Of a stretch of DNA of 64,000 bases, positions 8,821 through 16,941 are shown one piece after another; position 1 is the stretch's first letter, and each line of letters starts with the position of its first letter. The DNA comes from Chryseobacterium sp. SN22 (lineage in GTDB: Bacteria > Bacteroidota > Bacteroidia > Flavobacteriales > Weeksellaceae): assembly GCF_008329705.1 (NCBI RefSeq), contig NZ_VTSX01000003.1, positions 168,377 through 232,376 of the forward strand. Direction: 5' to 3'. The notes beneath the pieces were generated by a model. That model did not search any database. It was not told the DNA's origin and saw only the letters and a program-made list of their open reading frames with translations. The position numbers and the translations under genes are program-made.

Positions 8821-9678
8821 CTAGATTACCATTTTATCGATTGGAATTATCAGGATATCCTGGGCCCCTCTTTCCTTCAGCTCATCAATCACTTCCCAGA
8901 ACCGTTCTTCATCAATTACGGAATGTATGCTGCTCCATCCTTCTTCCGCCAGCGGAATAACCGTCGGGCTTTTCAGCACCGGAAGTGTTTTAGAGATCAT
9001 TTCGATTTTATTGTTCGGTACATTCATCAAAATGTACTTTGAGTTTTTTGCTTTTAAAACCGCTTTAATCCTGAACAGGAATTTTTCAAGAATGGCTGTT
9101 TTTTCTTCATTTAAAACAGCAGTTTTTGCGAGAACGGCTTCCGATTTCAGGAGCGTAACGGTTTCCCTCAATCCGTTTTTAAATAAGGTGCTTCCGGAAC
9201 TTACGATGTCACAGATGCCGTCTGCCAATCCGATATTCGGGGCAATTTCCACCGAACCGGAAATGATGTGGATTTCCGCTGAAATGTTGTTTTCCTGCAA
9301 GAATTTATTAAGGGTATTCGGATAGGAAGTAGCGATTTTTTTGCCCTGGAAGTAGCTGATGTCGTCGGTTTCGATCTCTTTCGGAATAGCCAGAGACACC
9401 CTGCATTTTGAGAATCCCAAAGGCTGTATAATTTGAATGTTTTTCTGTTTTTCCGCCAAAAGGTTTTCCCCGACAATGGCTATATCCACCACTCCATCCT
9501 CTAGGTACTGGGGAATATCGGAGTTACGCAGGTACATGATTTCCATAGGGAAATTGTCTACGGAAACTTTCAGCTGATCTTTGCCGTTGTTGATAAAGAT
9601 GCCGCAGTCTTTAAGCAGCTGAAGCGATTCTTCGTAGAGTCTTCCGCTTTTCTGTATGGCTATTTTTAATTTACTCAT
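8821..9678 (-). CDS. hisG: ATP phosphoribosyltransferase, long form
   Basis: This 285-residue enzyme catalyses the first, committed step (ATP + PRPP). Substrate-binding segments LKIAIQKSGRL, VDIAIVGENLL and IATSYPNTLNKFL are present, with the PRPP loop in GLADGICDIVSSGSTLFKNGL. The length and the C-terminal domain from about residue 205 (ILMNVPNNKIEMI...LPVLKSPTVIPL) mark the long form. That form works without HisZ and is feedback inhibited by histidine through the ACT-like domain. It is the first structural gene and lies downstream of a leader-peptide attenuator. Confidence 0.97.
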   Translation of the reverse strand: MSKLKIAIQKSGRLYEESLQLLKDCGIFINNGKDQLKVSVDNFPMEIMYLRNSDIPQYLEDGVVDIAIVGENLLAEKQKNIQIIQPLGFSKCRVSLAIPKEIETDDISYFQGKKIATSYPNTLNKFLQENNISAEIHIISGSVEIAPNIGLADGICDIVSSGSTLFKNGLRETVTLLKSEAVLAKTAVLNEEKTAILEKFLFRIKAVLKAKNSKYILMNVPNNKIEMISKTLPVLKSPTVIPLAEEGWSSIHSVIDEERFWEVIDELKERGAQDILIIPIDKMVI

Positions 9679-9754
9679 TATTTCACTTTTGCTGTGCCTG
9701 AGTAAAAAAGAAGTGGTTTATTGAAACAAATTGCCCGGGAAGAATTCAGAAACA

Positions 9755-9785
9755 AAAAACCGCCTGTTTTTACTCAGACGGTTTT
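9755..9785 (-). terminator. his operon attenuator terminator
   Basis: On the minus strand, ACCGTCTG (9775-9782) pairs with CAGGCGGT (9759-9766, one G-U), extended by A/T pairs, and is followed by a T run. Its 5' arm can instead pair with AGACGG just after the leader-peptide codons (plus-strand 9826-9831), which would be the antiterminator. Confidence 0.85.
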
Positions 9786-9830
9786 CTTTATTTTGATTTT
9801 TAACTTCGTAACATATCAATCAGTTCCGTC

Positions 9831-9881
9831 TTAGCAGAGATGATAATGATAATGATGTACGGTTAAAAAATTCGGTTTCAT
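9831..9881 (-). CDS. hisL: his operon leader peptide
   Basis: A 16-residue ORF, MKPNFLTVHHYHYHLC, lies between the his promoter and the attenuator hairpin. Four of six consecutive codons are His (CAT), interrupted by Tyr. This is the classic layout in which a ribosome stalled on His codons lets the antiterminator form. The ATG is 18 bases downstream of the -7 box, and the stop overlaps the segment that competes with the terminator. The peptide itself has no other function that I can infer. Confidence 0.88.
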   Translation of the reverse strand: MKPNFLTVHHYHYHLC

Positions 9882-9898
9882 TGTTGAAATTTGTATTG

Positions 9899-9931
9899 CA
9901 AAGGTAAAGCATTATTTCTGACCCGTGCAAA
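9899..9931 (-). promoter_or_regulatory. his operon promoter
   Basis: On the minus strand, TTTG (9928-9931), a 21-base spacer and TACCTTTG (9899-9906) match the Bacteroidota consensus. Transcription would start a few bases before the leader peptide. Confidence 0.8.
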
Positions 9932-10014
9932 TTTTTAATCTGTTTTTTTAATCTGTCCGTATAATAATACATTGAATTAATATTGGAAAACCCTTATTTC
10001 ATCGAAGTTTACCA

Positions 10015-10022
10015 TATATTTG
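10015..10022 (+). promoter_or_regulatory. Probable -7 box for the secreted protein gene at 10098
   Basis: TATATTTG matches TAnnTTTG. No convincing -33 TTTG at the usual distance. The 5' leader would be about 70 bases. Confidence 0.4.
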
Positions 10023-10097
10023 CTTTTTTAAAAATAAATGTTCTGAATGGATAAAATGGATTCAGACGAAAGGTAAGGATTAACTTAAATACTGAAA

Positions 10098-10925
10098 ATG
10101 ATAAAACAACTACTTACGGTGATGGGCCTTCTGCCCATTATTTCAAATGCCCAGGTCGGCATTAACACTAATAATCCTCAAACAACTTTTCATGTAGACG
10201 GAGCAAAGGATAATCCTGCCACCGGAGCTCCGTCTGCTGCTCAACAGCTGAATGATGTAACCATTGATGCAAACGGAAATATCGGCGTGGGAACGACTGC
10301 ACCATCTGCAAAACTTGAAATCAATGCGGGATCAGGAAATGCCCTTAAAATTACCGATACTTCGGAAGGATTGGGAAAAGTGCTTACCTCCGATTCCAGC
10401 GGAAATGCAAGATGGGCAGCTCCGGGAACCAGCCTCGCAAAACTGGCGACAATCCCGAATACGGAACAGACTGTAACTACGATCGACGATCCTCTGATTT
10501 CCGGAGACCAGCGGATTGCTTATTCCGGTGCTTTTGTTACGTTAACACCCGGAAAATATCAGGTTAATTTTACCATGTGGTGCGCTCCGACAGGCGGTAA
10601 CGCCGCTCCTACGTCTACAAACGATGGTTTTGCCTCAGTTTTCCTTTCAACATCTTCAACGGCTAATGTCGCTCCGAATTACCTGACTCCGATCAAGTCG
10701 ATTATCATTCCGAGACTGTACAATGCGGCTTCATCCAGTCCGGATTATTACGGATCAGGAAATATTGCCGTTACCATTACCCAGACAACCACCCTGTACC
10801 TTTGGGTGTATATGTCGGGTGGAAACTGGTCCAGTACGGCAGCCCGAAGCATCCGTTTCAGGTTCGATCCGGGCAGCTACGGGCCGTATGTCCAGATGTA
10901 TGCTGTTCCGTTTGAAGTAGAATAA
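10098..10925 (+). CDS. Secreted hypothetical protein
   Basis: This 275-residue protein has a signal peptide (MIKQLLTVMGLLPIISNAQ). It then shows the VGINTNNPQTTFHVDG and GNIGVGTTAPSAKLEIN segments, a G-I-N-T-x-x-P-x-T pattern repeated twice in related form. This pattern is common in secreted or surface proteins of Chryseobacterium and recalls beta-helical or trimeric head repeats. The C-terminal part (from about residue 110) looks like a beta-rich globular domain with no motif I can name. No T9SS tail is visible. It stands alone between the divergent his promoter and a strong bidirectional terminator. Function unknown. Confidence 0.85.
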   Translation: MIKQLLTVMGLLPIISNAQVGINTNNPQTTFHVDGAKDNPATGAPSAAQQLNDVTIDANGNIGVGTTAPSAKLEINAGSGNALKITDTSEGLGKVLTSDSSGNARWAAPGTSLAKLATIPNTEQTVTTIDDPLISGDQRIAYSGAFVTLTPGKYQVNFTMWCAPTGGNAAPTSTNDGFASVFLSTSSTANVAPNYLTPIKSIIIPRLYNAASSSPDYYGSGNIAVTITQTTTLYLWVYMSGGNWSSTAARSIRFRFDPGSYGPYVQMYAVPFEVE

Positions 10926-10947
10926 AGTCAGTAATATAAACACTAGC

Positions 10948-10977
10948 AAAACGTCCGGAAATAATTCCGGACGTTTT
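10948..10977. terminator. Bidirectional terminator
   Basis: Perfect 13-bp stem AAAACGTCCGGAA/TTCCGGACGTTTT with a four-base loop. It ends the plus-strand gene at 10925 and, from the other side, the glycan/dapD transcription unit ending at 11004. Confidence 0.88.
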
Positions 10978-11003
10978 ACTTATATAAAATAATCAGATGA
11001 GAA

Positions 11004-12098
11004 TTAACGAATAAGATCCTGATAAAACCGGATCAGCTGTTCGGCGATCGCTTCGTCATTGAACTTTTGGACAAAGTGATATCCTTTGTCCGCCCGGCGT
11101 TTTGCTTCTGCTTTGTTTTCCCAAAGAAATTTAATTTTTGCCCTGATATCAAGATAATTCTGGGGATCAATATAAACGGAATCCGGTCCGCCGGCCTCAG
11201 GAAGGCAGCTGGTGTTGCTTGTGATGACTACTGTTCTGGAAAACAAGGCTTCAATCACCGGAATCCCGAATCCCTCGAAAAGGCTGGGATAAATAAAGAT
11301 TTCCGCCAACTTGTAAAGCACGGCCAGCTCATCCATGGAAACACCTTCCAGAAACCGGACTTCAATTTTGTTCTGTTGAACAAACCGTTCTACTTTTTTG
11401 AAGTATTTCGTCTTTTTACCCACCACTACGAGCGGGATGCCGGTGTCTTTCAACGCTTTTACTACATTCAGCAGGTTTTTGCGCGCTTCGATGGTCCCGA
11501 CATTCAGGATAAACTTTTCGGGAATATTAAATTTTTGTTTTGTATTTTGAGTAAATTCTTCTGATTGCTTTTCCTTAAATGCCTGATGGCAACCCTGATA
11601 AATGACTTCAACTTTCGGCCCTGGGATCTTTAGAAACTGAATGATATCGCGTTTCGTCTGTTCGGAAATTGCAATGATTTTATCAGCCGATTCCGCTGCT
11701 TTTTTAAATTTCCAAAAATGGATCTTACGGTCGAAAAAGGAATAATACTGCGGATACCGGACGAAGATAAGATCGTGAATGGTCACCGCTTTCCTGATTG
11801 ATCTCTTATCCCATTTCAGCGGAAGTTCACCGGATAGTCCGTGGAAAATATCGGCTCCTGCCTGCTGGGCATCTTTTCCCATTTTAAACTGCCGGGACAT
11901 CTGTCCTTTTGAAGTTTCCACAAAACGGACGCCGGGAAGCTGTAAAATATCTGCACCGCGTTCCGATTTGTTTTTGTTCAAAAGAAGATATTTGTTCTCC
12001 GGGAAATATTGGGAGAGGATTCTCACCAGGTCGCGGGAATAGTTGCCCAATCCTGACGTGTTGTGAAAAAATCTTTTGGCATCATAGGCTATCTTCAT
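11004..12098 (-). CDS. Glycosyltransferase family 4 protein
   Basis: This 364-residue protein has the GT-B layout of GT4 enzymes. The N-terminal acceptor half contains FHNTSGLGNYSRDLV and DIFHGLSGELPL. A linker carries VIYQGCH, and the nucleotide-sugar half carries LNVGTIEARKNL and the E-x7-E motif in SLFEGFGIPVIEALF. It is probably a mannosyl- or related transferase of a surface polysaccharide, but donor and acceptor cannot be read from sequence. It overlaps the deacetylase stop by four bases, so the two are translationally coupled, and it is the last gene of the dapD-headed cluster. Confidence 0.9.
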   Translation of the reverse strand: MKIAYDAKRFFHNTSGLGNYSRDLVRILSQYFPENKYLLLNKNKSERGADILQLPGVRFVETSKGQMSRQFKMGKDAQQAGADIFHGLSGELPLKWDKRSIRKAVTIHDLIFVRYPQYYSFFDRKIHFWKFKKAAESADKIIAISEQTKRDIIQFLKIPGPKVEVIYQGCHQAFKEKQSEEFTQNTKQKFNIPEKFILNVGTIEARKNLLNVVKALKDTGIPLVVVGKKTKYFKKVERFVQQNKIEVRFLEGVSMDELAVLYKLAEIFIYPSLFEGFGIPVIEALFSRTVVITSNTSCLPEAGGPDSVYIDPQNYLDIRAKIKFLWENKAEAKRRADKGYHFVQKFNDEAIAEQLIRFYQDLIR

Positions 12099-12871
12099 GA
12101 TTCGATCTGTTTTTGAAATTCCTGGAAGGTGCCAAAGGTATGGTTTTTATTTTTTAGCCACGAAACGAAATCGTCAAATCTGCTGACCATATCTTCTCCT
12201 GAATTTTTTACGGTAAAACCAGGTAATCTGAAAGCTTCCTCTTTAATTTCCGCAAATTCCCACGGATGGAAATAGATGTTGAGATAACGGTCTTTCTTCA
12301 GGGTATCGGAAGCCAGCTTTTTGTAGAAAGCCAACGGAAAATTGTGAAAACTCAGCCAGAATAAGGGAATCCTGAAATTGGGTGAGACGGAAGCGGGAAT
12401 CTGGATAACTTCTCCTTCTTTGAAATAAGTTCTTGAAACTTTAAGGTTGTTGTACCTTCCCGGCAGAAAGGTAGGATTAACCGACGAATTGTAGGAGTAT
12501 CCCGCCTCTTCAACGGCATTTTTGCTCACGGGCATCATCCTTGGCATCCGCAATCCGGTAACTTTTGTAGAAAATAATTCTTCCAGACGGTCTTTCGAGT
12601 CCTTTAAATGTTTTTCCTCAAATTCGGAATGAAACCAGGTATGGGAAGCCAGTTCGTGGCCTTCGTTTAATAATCTTTCGATTAAAGTGCTGCTGTTTTC
12701 CGCAAAAACCACCGTTGAGAAAAAGGTAGCTTTTACCTGGTGCTTTTTAAGTATATTTAGAATACGCTCAAGGCCGGTCTGTGAGATTGAAATCTGTTTT
12801 TCGAAAGGAATCTGCCCTTTGTACTCTAACGGCATATCAAATTCCTCGATGTCAAAACTTAATAAAACCAT
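12095..12871 (-). CDS. Polysaccharide deacetylase (NodB homology, CE4-type)
   Basis: This 258-residue protein has the NodB signature. LLSFDIEEFDMP carries the acidic motif-1 residues. ATFFSTVVFAE is the usual strand. ELASHTWFHSEF gives the metal-binding H-x3-H, and GLRMPRMMP is motif 3. It lacks a signal peptide, so it may act in the cytoplasm or on a lipid-linked glycan. The DUF3473-like C-terminal half (YLNIYFHPWEF) is typical of deacetylases in exopolysaccharide clusters. It sits tightly between a GT2 and a GT4 gene, which supports a role in building a modified sugar or glycan. Confidence 0.9.
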   Translation of the reverse strand: MVLLSFDIEEFDMPLEYKGQIPFEKQISISQTGLERILNILKKHQVKATFFSTVVFAENSSTLIERLLNEGHELASHTWFHSEFEEKHLKDSKDRLEELFSTKVTGLRMPRMMPVSKNAVEEAGYSYNSSVNPTFLPGRYNNLKVSRTYFKEGEVIQIPASVSPNFRIPLFWLSFHNFPLAFYKKLASDTLKKDRYLNIYFHPWEFAEIKEEAFRLPGFTVKNSGEDMVSRFDDFVSWLKNKNHTFGTFQEFQKQIES

Positions 12872-13801
12872 TTAAAAGTTTTTATTTTTGATGATGTAAT
12901 TCGGTCGTTCTTTAACCTGTTTGAATATTTTGCCTAAATAAATTCCGATGATTCCTAAAATAATGAGCTGTAATCCTCCGAAAAATACAATGGTCATAAT
13001 CAGCGACGCCCAGCCGGAGATTTCCGTTTTGGCAATAAATGAATAGAGCACGTAGATTCCGTAACCCAAAACGGAAAATCCTGAGAAAAGGAATCCAAGA
13101 TAAGCTGCAATATACAACGGTTTTACGCTGAATGCAGTAATCCCTGTAAAAGCGAAAGTAATCATTTTTTTGAGGTTGTAGCTGCTTTGCCCGGACTGTC
13201 TTTCGTTAGCCGTAAATTCGATTCCCGTCTGTTTAAAGCCCATCCAGCTGGTAAGTCCGCGCAGAAAGAGATCATCTTCATTCAGGTTGCGCATTACTTC
13301 CACAGCGTTGGCATCCATCAGCCTGAAATCCGAACCGCCGCCTTTGGTTAAGTTAACGTCGGAAAGACCGGACAGGACTTTGTAAAAAAAGTCGGAGGTT
13401 TTTCTTTTAAAATAAGAAATCTGCCTGGGATATTTCCGGATGGTAAAAACGATGTCGTAGCCTTCTTCCCATTTTTTTATCATACCCGGAATCATTTCGG
13501 GAGGATGCTGAAGATCGCCGTCCATGGAGATCACTGCATTTCCGTAGGCTAGATCCATTCCCGCTTTCACGGCAGGCTGATGCCCGAAATTCCTTGAGAA
13601 TTCGATGAATTTTACTTCCGGGTATTTTGCGGAAAGCGCTTCAAGCTTTTCCTGGGTATTATCTCTGCTGCCGTCATTCACAAAAATAATTTCAAAGTCA
13701 TAATGGGCCAATCCGTCAAAAACTTCTCTAATTTTCTGATGGACCAGTGCCACATTTCCTTCTTCGTTATGGGCAGGAATTACAATTGAAATTTTCTTCA
13801 T
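12872..13801 (-). CDS. Glycosyltransferase family 2, polyprenyl-phosphate sugar synthase type (DPM1/GtrB-like)
   Basis: This 309-residue protein has an N-terminal GT-A domain (IVIPAHNEEGNVALV; acidic metal motif in ISMDGDLQHPPEM). Two C-terminal membrane helices lie at about residues 230-255 and 265-290. Proteins of this shape transfer a sugar from a nucleotide to undecaprenyl phosphate so that it can be flipped and used outside. The neighbouring multi-TM protein at 13806 is a plausible GT-C partner that would use such a lipid-linked sugar. One base separates its stop and the next start downstream. Confidence 0.9.
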   Translation of the reverse strand: MKKISIVIPAHNEEGNVALVHQKIREVFDGLAHYDFEIIFVNDGSRDNTQEKLEALSAKYPEVKFIEFSRNFGHQPAVKAGMDLAYGNAVISMDGDLQHPPEMIPGMIKKWEEGYDIVFTIRKYPRQISYFKRKTSDFFYKVLSGLSDVNLTKGGGSDFRLMDANAVEVMRNLNEDDLFLRGLTSWMGFKQTGIEFTANERQSGQSSYNLKKMITFAFTGITAFSVKPLYIAAYLGFLFSGFSVLGYGIYVLYSFIAKTEISGWASLIMTIVFFGGLQLIILGIIGIYLGKIFKQVKERPNYIIKNKNF

Positions 13802-13805
13802 AGGA

Positions 13806-14972
13806 TCAGTTCAGGCTATACTCTTTTTGAAAATCTTTGGTTAACAGTTCATAAATCACCCTGAACCAAACAACAATACAAGGTACGGCTTTCAAAGAGT
13901 ATTTGATGATGTAATTTTCCCGTACAAATTTCGGGAACAGATCCGAAGTGGAAAAGCAGGTTAAAACAATGACGAAAACCAATAAGCTTATAACCAAAGG
14001 AGTCCTCTTTTTCTGAAGGAAAAACCAGACCATCACTCCTACAACAGCAATAATATAGGTCGGAGATTCCGAGCTTGAGCTGAACAGGACCAAAAACAAC
14101 AGTGAGGAAGCCAGGATCATCAGCTGAAAGGCATAATTCTTATACTGACTGATCCGGATATACGGTACGGCAAAAAGCGGTAATCCGAAGGCCAGGAAGG
14201 TAAGGTTGGAGATTGACGCATCACCGATGATTCTTCTTACAAAACCCATCAGGGAAATATCCTGGTAGGAAGTGAGCCCCTGATTCTGACCGTTCTTTTC
14301 GGCCAAAGACTGGAACCAGTCCGCATAGCTCTGTACAACAAATGCCGGGCCCGAATAAATCATCGGAACCACAAAAAAAAGTACACCAATAACCGCTACG
14401 GATAAAATATATTTAAATTTATTTTTAATGAAGAAAAACTGTGTCAATCCGACAATGCCGTAAATTTTGACAAAAAAGCCAACCATCATGGCTGCGGCTG
14501 CGTTTTTCTCTTTATTCTCGTAAATATAAACCGCCCCTAAAACCAAAAGAGCAACCAGCGCAATATTAAACTGGAAGTACAGGGAGGATGTAATATATTC
14601 CTGTAAACAGAATAAAGCAAACAGTGCTTTTTTCGGATCGGAAAAAGGCAGCTTGTAGATGGCGTAGAGAAAAATTAAAGTATTGGCTGCATTCCAGAGG
14701 CAGATCCCAAGCCAATCCGGCATCAACGCAAAAGGAGCGATCAGAAGGCTGAAAAATATCCCGTAATGGTTTGAATCCTGGTAAAGATCGGGATACTGCA
14801 GGTAAAGATTTCTTTCGTGAATGGTATTAAAAAATACATTCTTAAAGATGAGGTAATTGTTGATGGAATTCCCTCTGAGATATTTGGAAACGGCTGTTAC
14901 CACAGCGATAATCAAATAAACCCCAAAAATATATTTAGGGTTTAAAATTATTTTAAGAAATTTTTCTTTCAA
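13806..14972 (-). CDS. Multi-pass membrane protein, GT87/DUF2029-like glycosyltransferase
   Basis: This 388-residue protein has about ten hydrophobic segments. An acidic/aromatic stretch after the first helix (QYPDLYQDSNHYGIFFSLLIAPFALMP) resembles the first periplasmic loop of GT-C enzymes such as GT87 mannosyltransferases, where an Asp is catalytic. Specificity is unknown. Its stop lies four bases before the GT2 start, and it starts 30 bases after dapD ends, so it is likely transcribed with dapD. The GT-C assignment rests on topology and the loop pattern only. Confidence 0.75.
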   Translation of the reverse strand: MKEKFLKIILNPKYIFGVYLIIAVVTAVSKYLRGNSINNYLIFKNVFFNTIHERNLYLQYPDLYQDSNHYGIFFSLLIAPFALMPDWLGICLWNAANTLIFLYAIYKLPFSDPKKALFALFCLQEYITSSLYFQFNIALVALLVLGAVYIYENKEKNAAAAMMVGFFVKIYGIVGLTQFFFIKNKFKYILSVAVIGVLFFVVPMIYSGPAFVVQSYADWFQSLAEKNGQNQGLTSYQDISLMGFVRRIIGDASISNLTFLAFGLPLFAVPYIRISQYKNYAFQLMILASSLLFLVLFSSSSESPTYIIAVVGVMVWFFLQKKRTPLVISLLVFVIVLTCFSTSDLFPKFVRENYIIKYSLKAVPCIVVWFRVIYELLTKDFQKEYSLN

Positions 14973-15002
14973 GATAGGTGGTTTTAGTTTAAAACAGTCA
15001 TC

Positions 15003-15815
15003 TTAAACAGCAACATTATTCTCTCTCAACGCGTCATTCAAAGACGTTTTTTTATCTGTGGACTCCTTTCTTTTACCGATAATCAATGCACATGGAACCT
15101 GATATTCTCCTGCCGGGAATGTTTTGGTATAGCTTCCCGGAATGACAACCGATCTTGCCGGCACTCTTCCTTTGATTTCTACCGGAGTATCGCCGGTCAC
15201 GTCGATAATTTTGGTTGATGCCGTCAACACTACGTTTGCACCCAACACCGCTTCTTTTTCTACGTGTACCCCTTCTACAACAATGCATCTTGAACCTACA
15301 AAACAATCGTCTTCGATAATTACCGGAGCAGCCTGAAGCGGTTCCAGTACGCCACCAATTCCAACACCACCGCTTAGGTGAACATTTTTACCGATCTGTG
15401 CGCAGCTTCCTACCGTTGCCCAGGTATCCACCATCGTTCCGGAATCCACATAAGCCCCGATATTTACATAAGACGGCATCAGGATAACCCCCGGAGCAAT
15501 ATAAGCGCCCTCTCTGGCGATGGCATGCGGTACAACCCTTACCCCTTTTTCAGCATAGTTTCTCTTCAAAGGCATTTTATCGTGAAATTCAAAAGGACCC
15601 ACTTCGATGGTTTCCATCTTCTGGATCGGGAAGTACATTACGACCGCTTTCTTCACCCATTCGTTGACCTGCCATCCGTTTTCAGTTGGTTCAGCCGTAC
15701 GGAGTTCTCCTTTATCTACCAAAGCAATAACCTCTCTGATGGCTTTCTGGCTGTCTTCATTCTGCAATAGTTCTCTGTTGTCCCAGATATTTTCAATAGT
15801 TTGTTGTAACGACAT
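15003..15815 (-). CDS. dapD: 2,3,4,5-tetrahydropyridine-2,6-dicarboxylate N-succinyltransferase
   Basis: This 270-residue trimeric acyltransferase acts in the lysine/meso-diaminopimelate pathway: succinyl-CoA + THDP to N-succinyl-2-amino-6-oxopimelate. The left-handed beta-helix repeats (GAYIAPGVILMPSYVNIGAYVDSG, AQIGKNVHLSGGVGIGGV, GSRCIVVEGVHVEKEAVLGANVVL) and the DapD signature RVVPHAIAREGAYI are clear. A TATCTTTG -7 box precedes it. It heads a unit whose next genes make a glycan, an unusual mix unless the glycan genes are simply read from the same promoter. Confidence 0.95.
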   Translation of the reverse strand: MSLQQTIENIWDNRELLQNEDSQKAIREVIALVDKGELRTAEPTENGWQVNEWVKKAVVMYFPIQKMETIEVGPFEFHDKMPLKRNYAEKGVRVVPHAIAREGAYIAPGVILMPSYVNIGAYVDSGTMVDTWATVGSCAQIGKNVHLSGGVGIGGVLEPLQAAPVIIEDDCFVGSRCIVVEGVHVEKEAVLGANVVLTASTKIIDVTGDTPVEIKGRVPARSVVIPGSYTKTFPAGEYQVPCALIIGKRKESTDKKTSLNDALRENNVAV

Positions 15816-15840
15816 GTTTCTCTTTTAAAATTATTCGCGC

Positions 15841-15848
15841 CAAAGATA
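15841..15848 (-). promoter_or_regulatory. Probable -7 box of the dapD promoter
   Basis: On the minus strand TATCTTTG matches TAnnTTTG and lies about 25 bases before the dapD start. No TTTG is found 19-21 bases further up. Confidence 0.5.
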
Positions 15849-15907
15849 CAAAAGTTTAGGCTAAGATGAAGGCTCAGCTTAAGATTAAGAGAGATGCAGT
15901 TTGATGG

Positions 15908-16213
15908 GCTGGAAGTCGGAAGATGGATGCCGGGAGTTTTTCTTTGCTCACTGAATACAATGAGAGACTTTATTATCAAAAAGATTATTTACTGTACTGT
16001 AAATTAAAACCATTAAGATTGTTAAGATATTTAGAAATATGAAACCGAGTTCCGCTTTAAGAAAATCGCTGAATAAAATCTTTGATTTCATTTCAATCTA
16101 ACCTTAAAATCTCCGTTTATCTTAATGGTCTATAAGGTATTTCCACCTTGTTCTTTCAGACAATAATTCAAACAGCATTACCACTTGGCTTTTTTACTTT
16201 TTACCTGGCTCTT
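15908..16213 (+). repeat. Dispersed intergenic repeat, copy A
   Basis: This copy starts with a GGAAGATGGATGCCGGGAG-type head. The core begins ACCATTAAGATT (16009-16020), carries GAATAAAATCTTTGATTTCATTTC, and closes with ATCTTAATGGT (16119-16129), the inverted form of its start. It ends with CTTGGCTTTTTTACTTTTTACCTGGCTCTT. It matches copies B, D and E in the same order. It fills the whole gap between dapD and the NlpC gene; no coding frame is credible here. Confidence 0.75.
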
Positions 16214-16231
16214 CCAGCTTACAACTCCAGC

Positions 16232-16804
16232 TTACAACACTCTTTTAGCATTCAGGTAGGCTTTATTCCAATAGGCTTCATTGAGTGAAGAGATAATGAC
16301 GCCTTTAGTGGTTGAAGCGTGGATGAAGCGTACTTCCCCGTCGTTCCCGATATCATGGACGATCCCGACATGGGAAACTTTGGTGCCGCCGGCCGTGGCA
16401 AAAAACAAAAGGTCTCCCGGTTTCGCTTCTCTGATATCGATTTCTCTGCCTGTTTCTGCCTGATCTGCGGATCTTCTCGGTAGTTTGTAGTCGTTTTCTT
16501 CAAAAACCTTCAGGGCAAATCCGGAACAGTCGAATCCCGAAGATGTATTTCCCCCGAATTTGTAGGGCGCGCCAAGATATTTCTCAGCATCCTTTAAAAG
16601 TTCATTGATGGATTTTGAAACTTTGCCGTCGAAACGGGAATCCAGCTTACGGAGGCTTTCCGTTTTGGCCACATTTTTATAAGAGGAATTTCTCTTAGCG
16701 GATACCTTTTTTGAACTTCCACATGAAACTGCAAATAAAGAAACTGCGGTTAAAAGCCATAAATTTCGGATGGATGGTTTTCTGCAAAAGATTCGGTCGT
16801 TCAT
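16232..16804 (-). CDS. NlpC/P60 family lipoprotein, probable cell-wall peptidase
   Basis: The ATG at 16804 gives 190 residues with a lipobox (LLTAVSLFAVSC, Cys28) and is preceded by AAAGGAAAG. A longer start at 16843 would lie upstream of the -7 box and is rejected. The C-terminal NlpC/P60 domain (from about residue 65) has the catalytic Cys93 in GFDCSGFA, His145 in VSHVGIVHD and a third polar residue, His162 (IHAST). Such enzymes cut D-Glu-diaminopimelate-type peptide bonds in murein, as Spr/MepS does. It is probably anchored in the outer membrane facing the periplasm. No partner gene nearby. Confidence 0.9.
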   Translation of the reverse strand: MNDRIFCRKPSIRNLWLLTAVSLFAVSCGSSKKVSAKRNSSYKNVAKTESLRKLDSRFDGKVSKSINELLKDAEKYLGAPYKFGGNTSSGFDCSGFALKVFEENDYKLPRRSADQAETGREIDIREAKPGDLLFFATAGGTKVSHVGIVHDIGNDGEVRFIHASTTKGVIISSLNEAYWNKAYLNAKRVL

Positions 16805-16830
16805 ACTTTCCTTTAATTTTACGCTGTATA

Positions 16831-16838
16831 CAAATATA
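16831..16838 (-). promoter_or_regulatory. -7 box of the NlpC/P60 gene promoter
   Basis: On the minus strand TATATTTG matches TAnnTTTG, 26 bases before the chosen start codon. No good -33 box. Confidence 0.5.
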
Positions 16839-16890
16839 GGCAAATTATGTTTTGTGGGATCAGAAGGCAGATGCTTTTAGATCGGATTAT

Positions 16891-16917
16891 AAAAAAAGCT
16901 GTCCGAAACCGGACAGC
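16891..16917 (-). terminator. Terminator of the small lipoprotein gene
   Basis: An 8-bp GC-rich stem (16898-16905 with 16910-16917, loop AAAC) is followed on the minus strand by seven T. Confidence 0.88.
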
Positions 16918-16941
16918 CTGTATTTTGGTGTGAAAATGTTT

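Noticed and set aside
10098..10925. T9SS cargo protein
   Set aside because: A signal peptide is present, but there is no C-terminal sorting domain (no IYPNP-type strand or basic tail).
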